Shown here piece after piece: positions 32,836 through 34,238 of a stretch of DNA of 34,238 bases. Every line of letters starts with the position of its first letter. The stretch's first letter is position 1. Both the position numbers and the translations under genes were made by a program. The notes under the pieces are model-generated. The model saw nothing but the letters and a program-made list of their open reading frames with translations, did no database searches and was not told the DNA's origin. Source of the DNA: Candidatus Gallimonas faecavium (GTDB lineage Bacteria > Bacillota > Clostridia > Christensenellales > Borkfalkiaceae); contig CAJFMF010000006.1 in assembly GCA_904391375.1 (NCBI GenBank), forward strand, positions 1 to 34,238, given 5' to 3'.

Positions 32836-33323
32836 CCATTGACATCATTGATCTGACCGATCCCGAATACGCCGACCTCAACGCCGTACAGCTCTCGATG
32901 GTGCGCGTGGCGCAGGGGAAAAAGGACGACATTCTCGCCCGCGCGGAAGAGGAAAAGACGCAGCTCAAAAATCAGCTCATCGCCAACAATTTCGCGCGTT
33001 CCTCCGTCTTTGAATACACCGAACAGCGCATCGACGATGCGGCGACGGCAGAGGTGGAGGTCGTCAAAGAGGACCTTCTCTATCAGCTCGCGTATGAATC
33101 GCTCGGCACCGAGGGGAATGAGATGGGGCCTTACCGCTATCCCGAGAATCCCAATTACAACCTCACGGCTTCCCAGCGGTTCCTCGTCGTGCGCAACTAC
33201 TACATGGACGTGACGGACGATCCCAATGCCCGTTTGCAGTCCTATTCGATGGATTCCCTCGCGCGGACCTATCTCGGCGAATTCTATTCGACGCTCTATG
33301 ACCTTCTCGCCTCGTATTGCTGA
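32832..33323 (+). CDS. Conserved-looking protein of unknown function, last gene of the virion operon
   Basis: 163 residues that I cannot assign to a family. The N-terminal third is helical and likely coiled coil (AQGKKDDILARAEEEKTQLK, EVVKEDLLYQLAYESLG). The second half is dense in aromatic and proline residues (GPYRYPENPNYNLTASQRF, RNYYMDVTDDPNARLQSYS, YLGEFYSTLYDLL) and looks well folded. The protein ends in a single cysteine (ASYC). There is no signal peptide or membrane span. It starts inside the previous stop (ATGA), so it is made with the propeller protein. Its location suggests a neck or tip protein, a plug, or an ejection protein. Confidence 0.7.
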   Translation: MTIDIIDLTDPEYADLNAVQLSMVRVAQGKKDDILARAEEEKTQLKNQLIANNFARSSVFEYTEQRIDDAATAEVEVVKEDLLYQLAYESLGTEGNEMGPYRYPENPNYNLTASQRFLVVRNYYMDVTDDPNARLQSYSMDSLARTYLGEFYSTLYDLLASYC

Positions 33324-33364
33324 GCGGGAGCGTTTCTCCTCGTAATGTCAGGAGAACCCCGCTC
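33322..33364 (+). other. Large stem-loop at the stop codon of the virion operon
   Basis: GAGCGGG pairs with CCCGCTC and, after an internal loop, TTCTCCT with AGGAGAA around CGTAATGTC. There is no T-tract. With the terminator 60 bases on, it makes a structured 3' UTR of about 135 bases. Confidence 0.6.
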
Positions 33365-33423
33365 GCAGAAGGCGGGCGCATACGGCATGCACGGTAAGCC
33401 ATCAAAACCGTTTTCAAACGGCG

Positions 33424-33457
33424 CAGACCCCGAAAGTTTCGGGGTCTGTTGTTTTAT
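33424..33457 (+). terminator. Terminator of the virion operon
   Basis: CAGACCCCGA and TCGGGGTCTG, with extra A-T pairs toward a small loop, followed by TTGTTTTATT. Confidence 0.87.
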
Positions 33458-33482
33458 TCTGAAAAATCCGCCCGATTTTATG

Positions 33483-33511
33483 TTGACAACCGCATGGAAA
33501 TATAGTATAAT
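33483..33511 (+). promoter_or_regulatory. Consensus promoter of the tRNA gene
   Basis: TTGACA (33483-33488), 17 bp, TATAAT (33506-33511): a perfect match in both boxes, as expected for a stable RNA gene. Confidence 0.93.
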
Positions 33512-33523
33512 CACATTACCGAT

Positions 33524-33599
33524 GGGGTTATAGCGCAGTTGGTAGCGCGTTTGAATGGCATTCAAAAGGTCAGGGGTTCGACTCCCCTTAGCTCCACCA
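33524..33599 (+). tRNA. tRNA-Ala (anticodon GGC)
   Basis: 76 bases that fold as a cloverleaf. Acceptor GGGGTTA/TAGCTCC has two G-T pairs, the D-arm is GCGC/GCGC, the anticodon stem is TTTGA/TCAAA with loop ATGGCAT, the T-arm is AGGGG/CCCCT with TTCGACT, and CCA is encoded. The anticodon GGC reads GCC alanine codons, which this GC-rich genome uses often. The 3' half is overlapped on the other strand by the recombinase remnant. Confidence 0.96.
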
Positions 33600-34179
33600 A
33601 ACGCGACGTATACGCACACTCTGCGTTTATGTCAGAAAAAGAAACCGCTTTGTCGGTTTCTTTTTCATTTTCGGGCATTTTTTGGGCAATTTCGCCGTCG
33701 TCGCCGTGTCCGTCGGGATAATCGGGGAAAAGCAGGTTTAAGAGCAGTTCGCCCTGTTGCCCGCCTTTTAGGTGGAACAACACTTTCATTTTATCGTCGT
33801 ACAGTATCACCCTATAAATGAACGTGTCTATCAGGTCTTTGCGGCTCTTGGTCTTGGAATAGTCAAGTGTGCGGAAGTGCGACAACCCTTTGCGAATGTC
33901 GGCGTAACTGTAATTTATCTGCATTGCCTTTTCGTTGGCGATTGTGTCTTGCAGTTCCTTGTTTTCGTTCTCTAACTTCTCAATTTGCGACAGAATGGTG
34001 TCGGCAATCTTGCCGAGCATTAACGCCTGCATAAGATTGTTTATCGCCTTTTGGTTTTCCGCGACAAGGTTTTCAAGCCGTTTTATCTCGGTGTCGTTCT
34101 GCTCCGACTGGATAAGCAAATAAGTTTCTGCGGCAACAAGGTCAATAAATTCGTCGGTCAAAACGCCGTATTTAACTGC
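33562..34179 (-). pseudogene. C-terminal remnant of a serine site-specific recombinase
   Basis: About 206 codons are open, beginning just after an in-frame TAG (34180-34182). The first usable codon in the track is TTG 34161. Features match the C-terminal part of large serine recombinases: a coiled coil (IKRLENLVAENQKAINNLMQ, SQIEKLENENKELQDTI), then DIRKGLSHFR and RKDLIDTFIYRVILYDDKMK followed by FHLKGG, the classic 'IDxFIxxVxLYDDK' block. The catalytic N-terminal domain (with its serine) and zinc-ribbon region are absent before the stop. The last residues (LVELRGVEPLTF) are only the tRNA-Ala gene read backwards. The DNA is visibly more A/T-rich than its neighbours, consistent with foreign origin. 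Whether more of the gene lies past the window edge, split by an insertion, cannot be seen. Confidence 0.75.
33635..33666. terminator. Bidirectional terminator between tRNA-Ala and the recombinase remnant
   Basis: GAAAAAGAAACCG and CGGTTTCTTTTTC, a perfect 13-bp stem with loop CTTTGT. It has T-rich and A-rich flanks so it can act on both strands; on the + strand it is 36 bases after the tRNA. Confidence 0.85.
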
Positions 34180-34217
34180 CTATCCCCGCCGCCGCAGTGA
34201 GATGTCAACGGGATATA

Positions 34218-34238
34218 CTTTTCCGCAACGCGGAAAAG
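34218..34238. repeat. Perfect palindrome at the window edge
   Basis: CTTTTCCGC-AAC-GCGGAAAAG, 9-bp arms, ends on the last base of the window, so the arms may be longer. It lies just upstream of the interrupted recombinase frame. Confidence 0.7.

Noticed and set aside
33296-33619. 107-codon minus-strand ORF with GAKGSRTPDLLNAIQTRYQ
   Set aside because: A well-known false peptide made by reading a tRNA gene backwards.

Overview
The window is a high-GC, gene-dense chromosomal segment from a spore-forming member of the Clostridia. The main evidence is a clear SpoIIID gene, AAGGAGG-type ribosome binding sites, TTGACA/TATAAT promoters, a clostridial-type second topoisomerase pair and a radical-type acyl-CoA dehydratase activation system. 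An uncultured gut lineage is plausible, but the sequence does not fix the genus.

Layout, left to right. (1) 1-1.7 kb: the 3' end of a secreted-type repeat/beta-helix surface protein, closed by a strong terminator. (2) 1.8-5.0 kb: HelD-like RNA polymerase recycling helicase translationally coupled to a YjjG/YfnB-type HAD nucleotidase. (3) 5.3-9.1 kb: an operon of two complete ABC-2 export systems (ATPase-permease, ATPase-permease). (4) 9.5-14.0 kb: a type IIA topoisomerase B/A pair, probably topoisomerase IV (parE-parC). (5) 14.3 kb: spoIIID with a candidate sigma-E promoter. (6) 15.1-19.3 kb: a double-BadF/DUF2229 activase coupled to an HgdB-like partner, a split form of a protein that is often fused. 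(7) 20.0-23.7 kb, minus strand: a cytoplasmic GH43 glycosidase and a large signal-anchored propeller-like surface protein. (8) 24.3-33.3 kb: a compact virion-structure cluster. It holds a RinA/ArpU-like regulator, a small anchored surface protein on the opposite strand, large terminase, a terminase-small-like fragment, portal, scaffold, capsid, connector, a P22 gp10-like propeller and a terminal protein of unknown function. (9) 33.5-34.2 kb: tRNA-Ala(GGC) and the C-terminal remnant of a serine recombinase running into it from the other side.

The most interesting part is region 8. It has packaging and short-tail head/neck genes in one tightly coupled operon ending at a terminator, but no integrase, replication, lysis, tape-measure or fibre genes between its flanking host genes. 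That makes it a candidate domesticated or gene-transfer-agent-like particle, or a satellite; a decayed prophage is the null hypothesis.

Two genome-scale patterns also stand out. At least three long spacers (9.1-9.4, 14.7-14.95 and 23.9-24.0 kb), and probably three more, contain degenerate tandem repeats with a different period each time, and the + strand of these spacers is strongly purine (G) rich whatever the direction of the neighbouring genes. Two genes (15079 and 23695), and possibly a third, have a consensus-like promoter placed so close to the start codon that the mRNA should be nearly or fully leaderless.
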